Source of the DNA: Mercurialis annua | Taxonomy: Eukaryota; Streptophyta; Magnoliopsida; Malpighiales; Euphorbiaceae | Direction: 5' to 3' | NCBI RefSeq assembly: GCF_937616625.2 | Contig: NC_065570.1 | Coordinates: forward strand, 44,631,665 to 44,695,664 | DNA: 64,000 nucleotides | In this document: piece after piece, positions 9,561 to 20,774 of the stretch | Layout: each line of letters begins with the position of its first letter | How positions within the stretch are numbered: position 1 is the stretch's first letter | Notes under the pieces: generated by a model | Databases searched by the model: none | Told to the model about the DNA's origin: nothing | Seen by the model: only the letters and a program-made list of their open reading frames with translations | Program-made: the position numbers and the translations under genes

Positions 9561-11566
9561 TCTATAACTATCTTATATGTGGAAAGAGGAGACAAGCAAA
9601 ATTACAAAATTAGCCTACAATAATTAAAATATGGACCAAGTTAAGTACACATAAAAAAAGAGAAATTAACTGTAAGTTTATTTCTAATAAAAACACTAAT
9701 TAAAAAGTTTAATTTCACTTATTATTAATAGATGTTCGACAAAACGGTTATCGATTTTTTGCTGTTTCAATTGGACGTGATTCTGACTAATTCTTTTCAA
9801 AGACGGTTACTCCTGCGGCGGTTTCTTGCAATTTTGTGACTCCGACGGCGGTTTCCCAGAAGTGAAAAACATGGTTCATGTACGAGGATGACGATTATGT
9901 CGAATGCCTTAAACAACTTTCAATCCTCAAATCTTCTAGAACTATGACAAAGATAAGTAATTGTTCTCTTTTTAAAAAATCTGAATTTTATAGTCCTGTT
10001 TACAATTATAGCAATAATATATGGAGTTGCATGATTAGAATTTTAAAATAAAGCATTATTTCTGATTTTAATGATAAAAATAAAATAACTCTTTTCTCAT
10101 ATCTGAAAATTATGAGAAATGAGTTTGTCTGTTGAGATGGAGATAAGAGTAGAGAATCTGATTTGTCAAATCATGCACTTGGTATTCAATTGTTTTCTTC
10201 TTCATTATTTATTCTTGTTTCAAAGATATAACAATTTAACTAATTTTTAAAACTTTAAAACTTTGAAAAGAAAAGAAAATTCATAAATGAGCAGTTTTGG
10301 TGAAAATAAAGTTTCAGTATGAAACTTAAAGTTTGTTATCTCTGCAACAAATCCATGCAATGTCTTTCTCTATTCATTCCTTAAAAAATCCAAACTCTCT
10401 GCATAGTCAGGGTATCAAACTCTGTAGTGAGTGTAGGATTCCGAAACTCTGTTCTTAAAATGGGTATGGAGATGATGATAACTGCTTCCAAATGATGATA
10501 ACCGCTTCCAATTTGCTATAATGTGTTGTCTTTTTTATGATTATGTGATATATCAAAAGAATCAAATTAATTCTTCTAATCGATGATGGCCATAAACGTC
10601 AAGGTATGTTTGTTTGAATTCTTTAACAACATGTCCTCGTCCTTTTTTACTGTTAACAATTTTTTAAGTGTTTAAAAAAAAGTTGCAACTGTACAAATGG
10701 TTATACAAGCATATCCTCTCTGAATTCATCGTCATCATCATGCGATATATTTTTTTCTCTCAGTTGTCATCAAGCCATCTTCATCATTCATAGTAATTCA
10801 TTGAAAAGCTCACAACACCAACTTCATAATTTGTTTGCTCAATGGATATATTCCATTCGAATAGACATTTTGAATTTAAGAAATGTGAACAGTGGCAGTT
10901 ATTGTTTGACAAACACATTGGCAGTTATTGTTCGATAAATATAATAGGAATTATTTCAAAAAAAACAAGTAAACTTTATATGACTGTTCTTTAAGACAGA
11001 CGCATGATGCTATTGCATCATCAAACTCTTCTTCTTTCAATAATATATGATTCATCCTTTTGTTTTCTCCTCATCTATTCAAAATGCTAGTTTCATGTTC
11101 TTTTTTGTTTTTTATTTATATAAAAATGTGTTAATTAATTGTGAAATTAAGAATTGTGTTTTTTTACTGTTTTAATTCTTGCTGGCAACAGTGGATGATT
11201 CATCCCTTAACAAAAAATCAAATTTCTTGGATGTTTGATCCATTATAAGGAAATATTGGTTTTTACATTCAAACAAATTAATTGGATGTTTCAGTATGTT
11301 TAATTGATCCAGGTACGCAATTCTTCTTTCTCTCTTTAACTCAAATTTCTTAATTTATTTGTCCATAATTATATTTTTAAATCATTTTAAATGATCTATA
11401 ATATGAATTTTGTTTGGCTAATTATTCATTTTGAATATAATGAACAAATAACCATCCTTAGTTGAAATTACCTACTAAATACGAGATCTAACTAGAGTAA
11501 AAAATAATATATAATTATACAAATATTTAAATATAGTATATAGTAGGTAAAATTTGTCGTTTCAAT
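9561..11566. other. Intergenic sequence without a supported gene
   Basis: Around 9800-9855 the phrase gcggcggttt/gacggcggtttcc is imperfectly repeated. Otherwise I see only short AT-rich frames. No promoter, RNA gene or transposon end could be supported. Confidence 0.4.
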
Positions 11567-11685
11567 TTGTGAAGTTAAAGTACTCCTTGTGAGGTTAAAG
11601 TACTCCTTGTGAGGTTAAAGTACTCCTTGTGAGGTTAAAGTACTCCCTGTGAGGATATTGTACTCCTTGTGAGGTTAAAGTACGT
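11567..11685 (+). repeat. 20-bp minisatellite, about six units
   Basis: The unit gtgaggttaaagtactcctt is repeated head to tail. Three units are perfect and the others carry one to five changes (for example gtgaggatattgtactcctt). The short minus-strand frame over it is a by-product of the repeat. Confidence 0.9.
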
Positions 11686-11689
11686 TGAT

Positions 11690-12084
11690 GAAGGCCTCTA
11701 CCGTCTGCAACGTTCAAGATAAGTTCTGATGCAGCTATAATATAGTAACAGTCGTTGGTATGATTTGTATGAAAATTTTGAATTTTATCACTTATTATAG
11801 TTCTCATGGTCTTTCAGGAATTATATCATCTGAAGTTGCCAAGACACTGAAATAAGTCGAGAAAGATATTCCATCAATAATAGAAGTCATAATTTTATAC
11901 CGTTCGCTTACTTTGCATATGTTAAGCGAATGTGTACTTGGATGGCCCATGAAGTGGCTAATAAATCCTTAAAGCCTCCTTTTTAGAAGTTATTATTGTA
12001 ATCTCTGTTATCTAGTTCTCACAAATATTATGTACTTCTATTTACCGAAATTAATACAATTGCTATTTTGCCAAAAAAAAAAAA
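11690..12084 (+). mobile_element. LINE 3' end with poly-A tail
   Basis: The plus strand ends ...aatacaattgctattttgcc followed by twelve A (12073-12084), a non-LTR retrotransposon tail. Upstream at about 11925-11985 a frame reads MAHEVANKSLKPPF before a stop, like the C-terminal RNase H part (AH-x-A-N) of plant LINE polyproteins. The same family appears inverted at 1924-2130. The copy is strongly 5'-truncated, and its left limit is uncertain because it abuts the minisatellite. Confidence 0.6.
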
Positions 12085-13213
12085 TTCACTTATTAGAATT
12101 AGTATTATAGTGAAACTGCTATATTGGCATGGCATCCCATTCACAAATACCATAAAAGAGACCTAAATTAGCTATATGTTTGCTTTTGCAAACAAAAGGA
12201 CGAAAAGAGCTTTTGTTAATAATTTTTTTTATATTTATAATATAAAATGAGAAGGAGGATGGACAATTAAATTAACTTTCATAAATAAATAAATTTAATT
12301 GAGTTTAATTTAATAAGAAGGTAAAATTGAATATGTGTTTTGCTATTTGAGGAAAGACTTGAAATTCAGATAACATTTGTTAATAGTTGATGTCTTCAAT
12401 TCTAAATCAATTTCTTCAAGACAAAATTATTTTTATAACCGTTAAAATAATATTAGCCTTAATAATTAAAATATTTATAAAATTAAGTACAAATTTAATT
12501 TTAATAAAAGGTGATTAAATAAAATTTTAAATTAAATATATGTTTAAGTTATTGTATAAAATATAAATGCAACTATTCGCACCTAAAAAAAATACAAATA
12601 CAACGGTCATAGATTATTGTTGGAGTTTTTTTATTAGTAATATTAAATTTAACTAATTAATAATTTTAAATGATGGTAGTTTATTTCTGAACATATCCCT
12701 TAGTGTCCTATAATGGACAAAAAAATATAAGATAGTATTTTTTATGGATAATCTGAACAAAACCGATAGCAATAATAAAAAAACTAGCCTAAATCACTAC
12801 TAATTCATTAAACACGTCACAAACAAATCTTTATTGAAAATTTTTCGATCTTTATAATTGCCCGCATAAATAAACAATGAGTACTATTGTTTACATAATT
12901 CATCAAAAAGCTATTTACTTATATAAATAGAGTATTTATTTTAGCAAATATATAAATATAGTATTAAGTGTAAATTATATGCACCTCTAATAATTTAGTT
13001 AGCATATAATATATGTATGCAAACTACATCTCTCTATTTAAAAAATAATGTATAACTATATTTAAAAATTATAAAAAAAAACATGACTTTAATTATTTAA
13101 TAAATACATAAAATATAACGTGTCATACAAATACCAAATAATCTATAATAATATATTAGAAGCTAAAATTTAATATTTAATCATTTAGTTAATATTTAAT
13201 ATCTAACGAGTCG
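12085..13213. other. AT-rich sequence ending in a Helitron-like fragment
   Basis: No gene. The last 130 bp (13080-13213) contain phrases such as aacgtgtcatacaaatacc and taacgagtcgtattaatat. These match the repeated segments preceding the Helitron 3' end at 9560. The Helitron hairpin and CTAG are missing, and the Gypsy ORF1 fragment begins abruptly, so two truncated elements are fused here. Confidence 0.4.
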
Positions 13214-13547
13214 TATTAATATCAAACATCTGCTTGTTCTCCTGAGCAATCTCACCCCTCATGGCCGAAAAATCAGCCTGTGATAAAGATGGGCGAGAAG
13301 GAGAAAGCTGGCGCGAGTAATCCATCCCATCGTCGGTTGCATCATCATTCTTGTCCTTCGGAAGGTTCCCATCGGTGTCCGAAGTATTCGGCACTTTGCT
13401 CGATTGGTTCACCTGTTTGTCCTTGGCCATAATTTCAGATTGGTCCGAGTCGAATTCTTCTACTAAGTCACCTCCCTTCAGTTGTTGTCGGCGTACAGAC
13501 CGAGCGTGCCTGGAATCGTCCTTAAAATCCGTTTTTGTGCTAACCAT
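13203..13547 (-). pseudogene. Gypsy element ORF1/gag N-terminal fragment, copy B
   Basis: The ATG (MVSTKTDFKDD) lies about 10 bases after the primer-binding site. Some 108 residues of charged, Asp/Ser/Lys-rich protein follow, up to a predicted helix (DFSAMRGEIAQENKQMFDI). The frame then breaks into unrelated AT-rich DNA at about 13213. It is the same family as copy A but without copy A's deletion. No domain can be named; gag or an upstream ORF of a Tat-type element is inferred from position. Confidence 0.6.
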
Positions 13548-13556
13548 AAACTAATT

Positions 13557-13574
13557 TCCTCAGTGGAGTCGCCA
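13557..13574 (-). other. Primer-binding site of Gypsy copy B
   Basis: Minus strand TGGCGACTCCACTGAGGA, separated from the LTR by a few A/T bases. It is the same site as in copy A with one changed base. Confidence 0.65.
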
Positions 13575-13579
13575 AAAAA

Positions 13580-14055
13580 TGTTCGCCTGGAAATATTCCG
13601 GACTCGAATCTTTGAATTTATAATCGGGATCGGTTTGAGGTTTGATACTTTAATGAACCTATGTAGATATTCGTAGGGCTTCTTTGGTTAAAAACACTTA
13701 ACCACGTGATCTACTAGTAATAATCTGAGAGTTATGAACTCAAGCGAGATTAATACTGAAAACTACTCCTAAATTAAAACAATATGGGGATTGCGAGATA
13801 AAAAGCACCGAGCTTGGTTTTTGATTGATTGATTTGTTGATACAAAAATAATGAAGATCTGAGCTATTTATAGCTCTGCACAATCGAGATTCCTAATTAA
13901 ACTAGAACTAATACTCCTAAAGAGAAATACTCCTGATGAACTACAAATTCCTAATAAGAAAAAAGCTAATCTGAAAAGGCTTTCTATTGGGCCTGAATTC
14001 CTTGGTAAGCCCACATGATGCTCTTGTCCAGCAATTTTTCGGGGCGGTGTAAACA
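13580..14055 (-). repeat. Gypsy LTR shared by two element bodies, copy B
   Basis: 476 bp with ends TGTTCGCCTGG...GGTGTAAACA (plus strand), matching 253-729. On its left are a primer-binding site and ORF1 start, so it acts as a 5' LTR. On its right are a polypurine tract and the 3' end of another body, so it also acts as a 3' LTR. A single LTR serving both neighbours points to a tandem array produced by unequal recombination. Confidence 0.8.
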
Positions 14056-14068
14056 ATGCCCCCAACAA
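14056..14068 (-). other. Polypurine tract of the Tat-like Gypsy element
   Basis: Minus strand TTGTTGGGGGCAT lies directly before the LTR start TGTTTACACC, the expected position of the plus-strand primer. Confidence 0.7.
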
Positions 14069-14383
14069 GCCTGAAACACTTATTTTGGGCTTGTTCCCTT
14101 TTAGGCCCTTCTCTAATGCTTCCCGGTCCAATATTGCGGCCCAATCACCACATTCAAATTTTGAAGGGTGCGCATCTATTTACTATTCGGTACCCCCTTT
14201 CGCGCCACATCATCACCAGCTATCTTCCACGATGCCACGTCTTAACTCCATGATCCTTCGGCTTCCTCCGGTTTTCCACTTTTAAGAAAAATACTATTTC
14301 ATTTGTTCATTAACCTACTTTCTCTGCATTCAACAAGCTATCTCTCTCTTCAGCAACTCCAAGCACTCTGCAAAATTCTCCTG

Positions 14384-14452
14384 GTAAGCATTCGCCCTTC
14401 TGATATCGCCTACTTCTTCTTTCATTCGCCTAACCTGGGCGATTTGTTTCAG
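14384..14452 (+). other. 5'-UTR intron of the antisense plant-mobile-domain gene
   Basis: Donor CTG|GTAAGC at 14384 and acceptor TTTGTTTCAG ending at 14452, followed by GTACCATGG with the start codon in a good plant context. The splice pair is inferred from sequence only. Confidence 0.6.
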
Positions 14453-14457
14453 GTACC

Positions 14458-17400
14458 ATGGCTGCTCCCAACAACAACCTCGCTGAACAAGTAACTGCAA
14501 AAATAGACAAAGTCCGAACCAACGCGCCGAACACAGAATTCAAGGCAATTACTGATGCGGGTGATAACCAAATATACGTCGGCCCCATTGTTATTTCCCC
14601 GAGCCATCTGTGCGATTTAGCCTCTCCTTTCCATGAAGCCGCTCCTCCTAGATTTTCCTTACCCCACCAATCATTTGTCTGGGTCGGCACTACCTTCAGA
14701 AACTGGCCGGTTGAACATGTTGGGTTCTCCAAATTGGTGATAAGGCTATCACCACACTTTCGTCAATCATGGATCGAGACTGGCATCTACGATCTCATTG
14801 AACTATGAAAGGCGAGCCGACCGATAGTCAAACACTACATCATGGGTGCATCATTATTCTGGTCAAGTGCCGTAAATTGCTTCTGTTTCAAATCTGGGCC
14901 GATGACAGTTATTCTACTTGACCTGGCACTCATGCTTAATGTTCCCCTCATTGGCGAGCGTATTAACCCCAACCTTCGCGCCGATGCTCCAAAGTTCAAT
15001 CTAACCAAGGCGCAAAAAAGCTATGGCTTCTTTGTGAAACTATTTATGGGCGAAGAGCCTTACAAGCCGACCGCAAGGAGCACATCGCCTTCCTGGCATT
15101 TTTCATTGCCAAATATGTGATGTGTACTTCATCCTTTAGAGTAATTGAAGACTGTTTCTCTTAGCCACAGCACTCACCGATGGACGCCGATGCAACTTAG
15201 GCGAATTCATTCTGGCCCACTTATACCGTTCTTTGGGCGATATTGCACCTCCGAAGGACCCACAAATTTTCAAGTGCCTAGGAGGTCCCTTATGGATCGT
15301 TTAGTTATGGCTCGACTTGTACTTCCCCGAGCTTTTCATAGTTGGTCTACCCATAAAGGCCGAATTATGCGGTTTCCAACTGATATCGGCTGGGACTCGT
15401 CTCCCACATGTGCTCGATGTTCTACAAGTCTTCAACAACCATGCCATCAGATCGCCTGAACTGATGTGTCCTGCCCTGCAACTTGCTTATCCACCGTCTT
15501 GGTTACTCGCCGGATGGGACGTGGAAGACATGGAAGAAGCCATACAAGCCGATCCCAGATTAAAACTCGACGGTCCTTATTGAGGAATCGCCCTTAAATC
15601 CAGGAACTTAATAGCCGGTCTTGACTACGATCGTAGTGGGGTTGAACCATATTGTCCGAATTTTGTGTCTCGCTAATTCTGTTTCTGCCAAGGCCTTCCT
15701 TATCCTTTATTGACCGCCTTCAATAATCGCTGGACCCATAGAGCTTCTATAGAAAACTACTCTGAACTTCAATACATCATTCGCCTAAACAAAGCTTACA
15801 TTCCTCCCTTGTCCGAGCTATCTCGCCCCATTGTCACCCTTTCCTGTACTCCGGAATTCACCAACTGGTGGACCTCCATCGTCCAATCTTCTTTTGACTT
15901 GTCGCCTAAAGAAATTCTTTCGCTTCAGAATTTTGATTTACCTCCTTTAAACAGAAAACTTACTCATGCCGATTTATTTCTTTTACAGGCTCCGAAACGC
16001 CAAACTTTCACAGGTATTATTGGTTATCATTTTGAAATTTTCCGCTTTGAACGTTTTTATAAATTCAAATTCGACCCTTTATATCGCCCAGGGATGAACC
16101 TAAAAATGCAACAACATAGGAGAATAGCTCGGCAAAATTTCTATGCAAAATAGGATAGAATTTGGGAGGAAAATATAAACACCTGCCCTATCAACTCTTT
16201 TTAGAAAAAGTTCGGCCGAAATTCAAGTATAAATCACCAATCGTCCCTAAATGTAATATGACTACGATCACCCCTATTAAAAAACCTAAGAAAAAGAAGT
16301 CTAAAACGTCTAAGGTAGATTAAACTGATTTGGGGGTGACCTATACTGGCATCCGATGTCCACCTGACGAAGAAGCTATTAATGAACTGGTGCGCATCGG
16401 TTACCAGAAAATCCCAGGTATGGGCGATCATTTACCTTTGTTTGGCTTTTAAATTATATATATTCTGACTCTGTTTTTCTATCAGCTGGCATTCCCCATT
16501 TCGAGAAAAAGGACAATTGGATAACGATGACGAGGAAGAAAACCCTGCAGCGAAGAAATCGAAGAAGAAAAGACCTGCAAAAGCTTCTACCAAGGAGCCG
16601 AAATCGAAGAGAGGCTGATCTTGCCAAAGGACAAATCTGTCAAACCACCGGCCGAGAGAAAAGGGTCTTCGCTGTTTGATCCGTCTCCAGCTGCTCCTCC
16701 ATCTCAAAGCTGCCATTCGTCATCGAGGGGCGACACGCAGGTTGAGGGCGACATCCCTTTTACTGGCGAAACTCAACCAACCAAGGGCGAGGGGAACACA
16801 CATACATCGCTGGCTACCAGTTCTCAGACCCCTAACGCCTCAGAGATTATGAGGCGAATGGAAACCCTCCAGCTGCTGTCACCCTTGGCTTCGGAGTATC
16901 TTAACTTCAACCCGAAAGCAAAGACTAAGGTATGTTCTTTTAAATTTCTTATTCAAACATTTCGCCTAGCAGCTAATATTCTATTGTGGGCAAACATGGC
17001 AGATTCCCTTGACCTCGGCCGATGATGACGTGGCGGCCAACGCAGTACCCTTCCTTGACTCGGATAGCAAAGACTATGATCATGCCATCATCTCTACCGA
17101 CGATACTCCAACGGAGGCGATTAGTCATCCTTCCGTCAATTGGGAAGATCATCTCGAGGTGATGGCGCAAATGAAGAAGGAAGGTATCGCACTGTTCAAG
17201 CTGCCCGAAAATGTCAACAAGTTGAAGCTTGCAGCAACAACTTTGGTCGATGCCCCCGCCGAGATTCTAAACGATGAAGCGCGCTCTTTCGTAACCAACC
17301 TCTCAGCTTCTATTCCAGCTTTCCATAGGATGTACCTAGACTCGGTCTCGACGCAGGCTGATCATGATAACTTGACTCGCCAGGAGCAGGAGGCAAAAGC

Positions 17401-17752
17401 GAAACTGGACACCTTGAAAGCCTCGGTGAAGTCGGCGGTTGCTACACTCCAAGGTCGCCGAACCCATGCCAAAGAGCTGGAGGAGAAGATTGCTGCCATG
17501 CAACTTCAGCTGGATTCGGAGCAAAAAAGTATTTGTGACCTGGAGGCTTCGCTGGATAAGGAGATGGTGGAGGGCATCGAGGTCAAGAAATTGCGGGGAC
17601 TTCTCAAAGGGGATCTTGCCAAGCTCAAACAGAAGTATATGTGGCGACGAATACTGAATTTAGCCAGATTCGGAGCGAGCTGGGCGCTTGTTTCCGTCAT
17701 TTTTAAAACCCCTGTAATGATTATTAATTCAGAACAGTTTTTTAATGTTTGA
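14458..17752 (+). pseudogene. Plant mobile domain (PMD) gene carried antisense inside the Gypsy element
   Basis: Coding segments run from ACCATGG at 14458 to a stop at 17750-17752. The first part (14458-15600) has PMD (PF10536-type) hallmarks: the motif SGPMTVILLDLALMLNVPLIG, then GEFILAHLYRSLGDI and LWLDLYFPELF. Next is a region at 15710-16153. A C-terminal part (17003-17700) is rich in Glu, Lys and Leu heptads and reads as coiled coil. Introns fit at 16418-16485 and 16930-17002, both GT-AG and frame-keeping. The frame is broken by a TGA at 14806, a frameshift and an in-frame stop at about 15120-15310, and further shifts near 15660 and 16160-16330. PMD proteins are known as MAIN/MAIL1-like nuclear factors and as passengers of Gypsy and MULE elements. 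Here the gene lies between pol and the 3' LTR, facing the opposite way. It is not functional in this copy. Confidence 0.75.
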
Positions 17753-18143
17753 ATGTTTGAACCGTACTGCTTTTTTGATACTGCTTTGTAAACATTATCA
17801 GAATTTTATTTTGAATCGGCCGAGGGACCGAATATTTCATAATCCATATTGTGTTCATGCATTTTATACCTAGTTGATCGGTCTCGCAAAGTCCGATTTG
17901 CCATAAGTTTGCATTTTTATTATTATGAATTATTACATTAAATAGTTGAAAAAACGGAGTACCCGTTGAAACAACTCAACTGTGACAATACATGGCCGAT
18001 CTTAACATAAGGTTTTTACATGTATCGGTCTTGCTAAAGTAAGCTTGTAAAAGTGCTTGGCCAAATAATATATAAAAAGAACTCCAGTTCACATATGTCG
18101 GCCTTGATGAAAACATACGTCCGATGAATATCTGTTGTAGGTG
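17753..18143. other. Spacer between the convergent antisense gene and pol 3' ends
   Basis: About 390 bp with no open frame. The two transcription units point at each other here. Short phrases such as tcggtcttgc/ggtctcgcaaagtccga recur loosely. Confidence 0.4.
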
Positions 18144-19445
18144 TCATTTTTTGCCGGCTCCAAACAACCGCCAGTCAATGTTTTCCCAACAACTGGGAAC
18201 ATATTTCCTTAGAAACTGACCACTGATCGCCCTGTCGTGTTCCTCTCCGTCAATATTCGCTAGGACATACGCACCGCCTGTCAACTTGGTAGTTACAATG
18301 AACGGACCTTCCTAGTTCGGACTCCATTTACCAAGTCGCTTGTCTTTATGGCCAATAGGTAGGATCGCCTTCCATACCATATCGCCTATGGCAAATGACT
18401 TCGGTTTTACCCGCTTATTATATGCCCTTTCAACCCTTCTTTTCTGGGCTTCAAGGTGATCTAACGCTGCCAATCTACCCTCATCGAGATCCAAGGAGTC
18501 TATCACCATTTTGTCAAAGTAACCGTCCTTGGATAATTTACTCTGGTATAAACGGCGAGTAGACATTACAGTAAGCTCCATTGGCAACATTGCATCATAC
18601 CCATACACCATCCGAAAAGGTGAAGTTCCTGTGGCCGACTTCTGGCTGGTCCTATTCGTCCAAACTGCTTCTGACAACAACACATGCCATTGTCTTGGGT
18701 TTTCTTCAATCATCTTGTGAACGATAAGCTTAATAGCTTTGTTCGTCGCCTCGGCCTGTCTGTTGGCTTGCGCATAGTATGGTGTTGAGTGCAGCATTTT
18801 GATCTTCATCTGTGACGCCCACCAAACAATATCGCCTCCTGTGAATATCGTCCCTTGATCAGTGGTTATTGATTCGGGTAAGCCATGTCGGTGAACGATG
18901 TACTCTTTAAAAAACTTGATGACAGCCTCTTGCGTGGGCGATTTGAGAGGCTTGGCTTCGACCCACTTGGTGAAATAGCAAGTGGCGATGATGACGAAAG
19001 TATGGCCATCTAACGAGCCAGGATATATTTTTCCTATGAGGTCGACCGCCCATCCTCTGAATGGCCACGGCTTGATGATGGAATGGAGTTCCTCGGCCGG
19101 TACGTGCTGTATCGGGCCACATTTCTGATAGGCTTCACACCCTTTAGCATATCTTATGCAGTCTTGTTTCATTTTCGGCCAATAGAAGCCGTATTTATGA
19201 ATCAACCATCTCATTCTAGGGCCTGCCTGGTGAGCGCCCGCTATCCCTTCATGTACTTCGGCCATTGCTAACATTGCTTTCTTTGGGCCGATGCATCTGA
19301 AGAGTAGCCCTTCAAAACCCTTTTTGTGTAATTCGCCCGCTAGGACAACATAGTTTAGGGCCAGGGTCCTTAACCTCCTATTCGTCTGGTCTGGTTCCTC
19401 AAACCATCTTAAGATTTCAGTCATCCAATCTTGGGTGATATCCAA
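18144..19445 (-). pseudogene. Gypsy integrase (Tat-like pol, C-terminal part)
   Basis: Minus frame of 377 codons (19445-18312). An N-terminal zinc-binding region has HEGIAGAH and KGCEAYQKC, where Tyr apparently stands in for the usual second Cys. A DDE catalytic core follows: WAVDLIG (first Asp), TTDQGT (second Asp) and the RQAEATNK Glu. After it comes a basic C-terminal region with GDMVWKAI. The frame stops at LGKWSPN where the family has a Trp (TGG to TAG). The following sequence still reads EGPFIVTTKL and so on to a natural stop at about 18144. The enzyme would insert element DNA into chromosomes, but this copy is disabled by the nonsense codon. It follows the RNase H regions in the order expected for Tat-type Gypsy elements. 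Confidence 0.85.
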
Positions 19446-19966
19446 TTGGTAGGCCGAATATTTCCTCTCGTCGATGGTGATGCCCCCCAGTATGGAGATT
19501 CGGCGTTTCTATTTCGATTGCGTCGAACTGGAGATTCATCTTGTACCCACTGTTGTGTTGGGCTAGATCATTCGCGATACCGTTATCAGTCCTCTCGGTG
19601 TATTCCAACCTTGTATCTTGAAAGCCTTCGATCAGATGTTTTGCCTTGTTGCAATACCTTACCAATAGTAAGGAAAGTGGCCTTTTTTCCAGAGAGGAAG
19701 CCAAACCGGCCGCAGCTAAGCTAATATGCGGACTCGCACTTGAACTACCCAATCACTTGTTTGATGACCAACAAAGAATCGCCTCTAACGTTGATTGCCT
19801 TTGCCCCCAGTTCGGCCAAAATTTCGAGACCGAATACCAGGGCATCGTATTCTGCTTGGTTGTTGGTACATTCAAACTGGAGTTTGAACGACATTTGGTA
19901 AGATGCCCCCAAGGGCGAGACGATGTGTACTCCGGCGCCTGCCCCCTTGGCTAGTCCTGGACTCAT
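19417..19966 (-). pseudogene. Second (archaeal-type-like) RNase H region of Gypsy pol
   Basis: Two overlapping minus frames carry a second RNase H fold. GAGAGVHIVSP (first strand), NNQAEYDALVFGLE (Glu-bearing helix) and RGDSLLVIKQV (Asp strand) are at 19966-19745. EYTERTDNGIANDLAQ (final Asp helix) is at about 19600 in the other frame. A duplicated RNase H between the first RNase H and integrase is the mark of the Tat lineage. The frame change at about 19750 shows decay. The lineage assignment is by domain order and would need a tree. Confidence 0.7.
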
Positions 19967-20774
19967 CGAACCACATCTTCCATATGGCTACGTCGCAGCA
20001 ACTAATGCTTTCCTCCCTAAGGGTGATACCAGGATGATCGGCCAGGAAATTAGCCAATACTTGTCCTTTTACTGCTTTCTGAGGAACGTACACCAACGTA
20101 AACTCGGACATAGCGATCGCCCATTTCCCAATCCGATTTCTTAAGTATGGTTTTGTCAGAATATACTTAATGATATCGGTCTGGGATAGTACGTATACTA
20201 CTACTGGCAGTATGTAATACCGTAGCTTGCAGCATGTGAAGTACAGACACAGACACATCTTTTCTATGTCGGTATAGCGAATCTCTGTATCAGTCAGCCC
20301 GCGGCTTAGATAGTAGACCGCTCTCTCAACCCCGTTGTCCTCTTGGCCGAGCATGCATCCCAGGGATTCATGTGCAGCCGATAAAATAAAGTAACAGTGG
20401 TTTGTTCGGCTTTGGAGGGGTCATGACTGGAGGTTTGGCTAAGTACTCTTTTAAGTCGTCGAATACATTCTGCTGCTCGTTCGTCCATACCCAATGATCG
20501 ATCTCTTTTCCTCATAGCAGAACACTCCAACTACGAAGTCGGCCTGCCGTGTTTGCTATAAACGCCTCAGGAAATTTATTTGACCGATGAGTCTCTGGAG
20601 CTGCTTCTTGGTTTTGGGTGGTTCAACATTGATGATCGCCTTGCCTTTATTTTTATCTATCTCTGCTCTCCGCTGGTGAACCAAGAAACCCAAAAAGTTT
20701 CCAACCGATACTCTGAATGCACATTTAAGAGGGTTCATTTTTAACCCGTTAGACCGTATGCGCTCAAACCCTTT
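19872..20774 (-). pseudogene. Gypsy reverse transcriptase C-terminus and first RNase H
   Basis: The frame at 20774-20556 continues the reverse transcriptase palm/thumb (RSNGLKMNPLKCAF, NFLGFLVHQRR, LQRLIGQINFLRR). After frame changes, 20354-19872 reads VERAVYYLSRGLTDTEIRYTD..., an RNase H-like (RT_RNaseH) region with the Y-x-x-IEK motif and ILTKPYLRNRIGKWA. The right border at 20774 is the insertion point of the solo LTR. The other half of the reverse transcriptase resumes at 23707. Confidence 0.8.

Noticed and set aside
11567..11685. CRISPR-like regular repeat
   Set aside because: Units are contiguous with no unique spacers; it is a plain minisatellite in a plant genome.
13351..13676. Plus-strand frames over the Gypsy ORF1 start
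   Set aside because: Antisense shadows of the conserved minus-strand ORF1, primer site and LTR.
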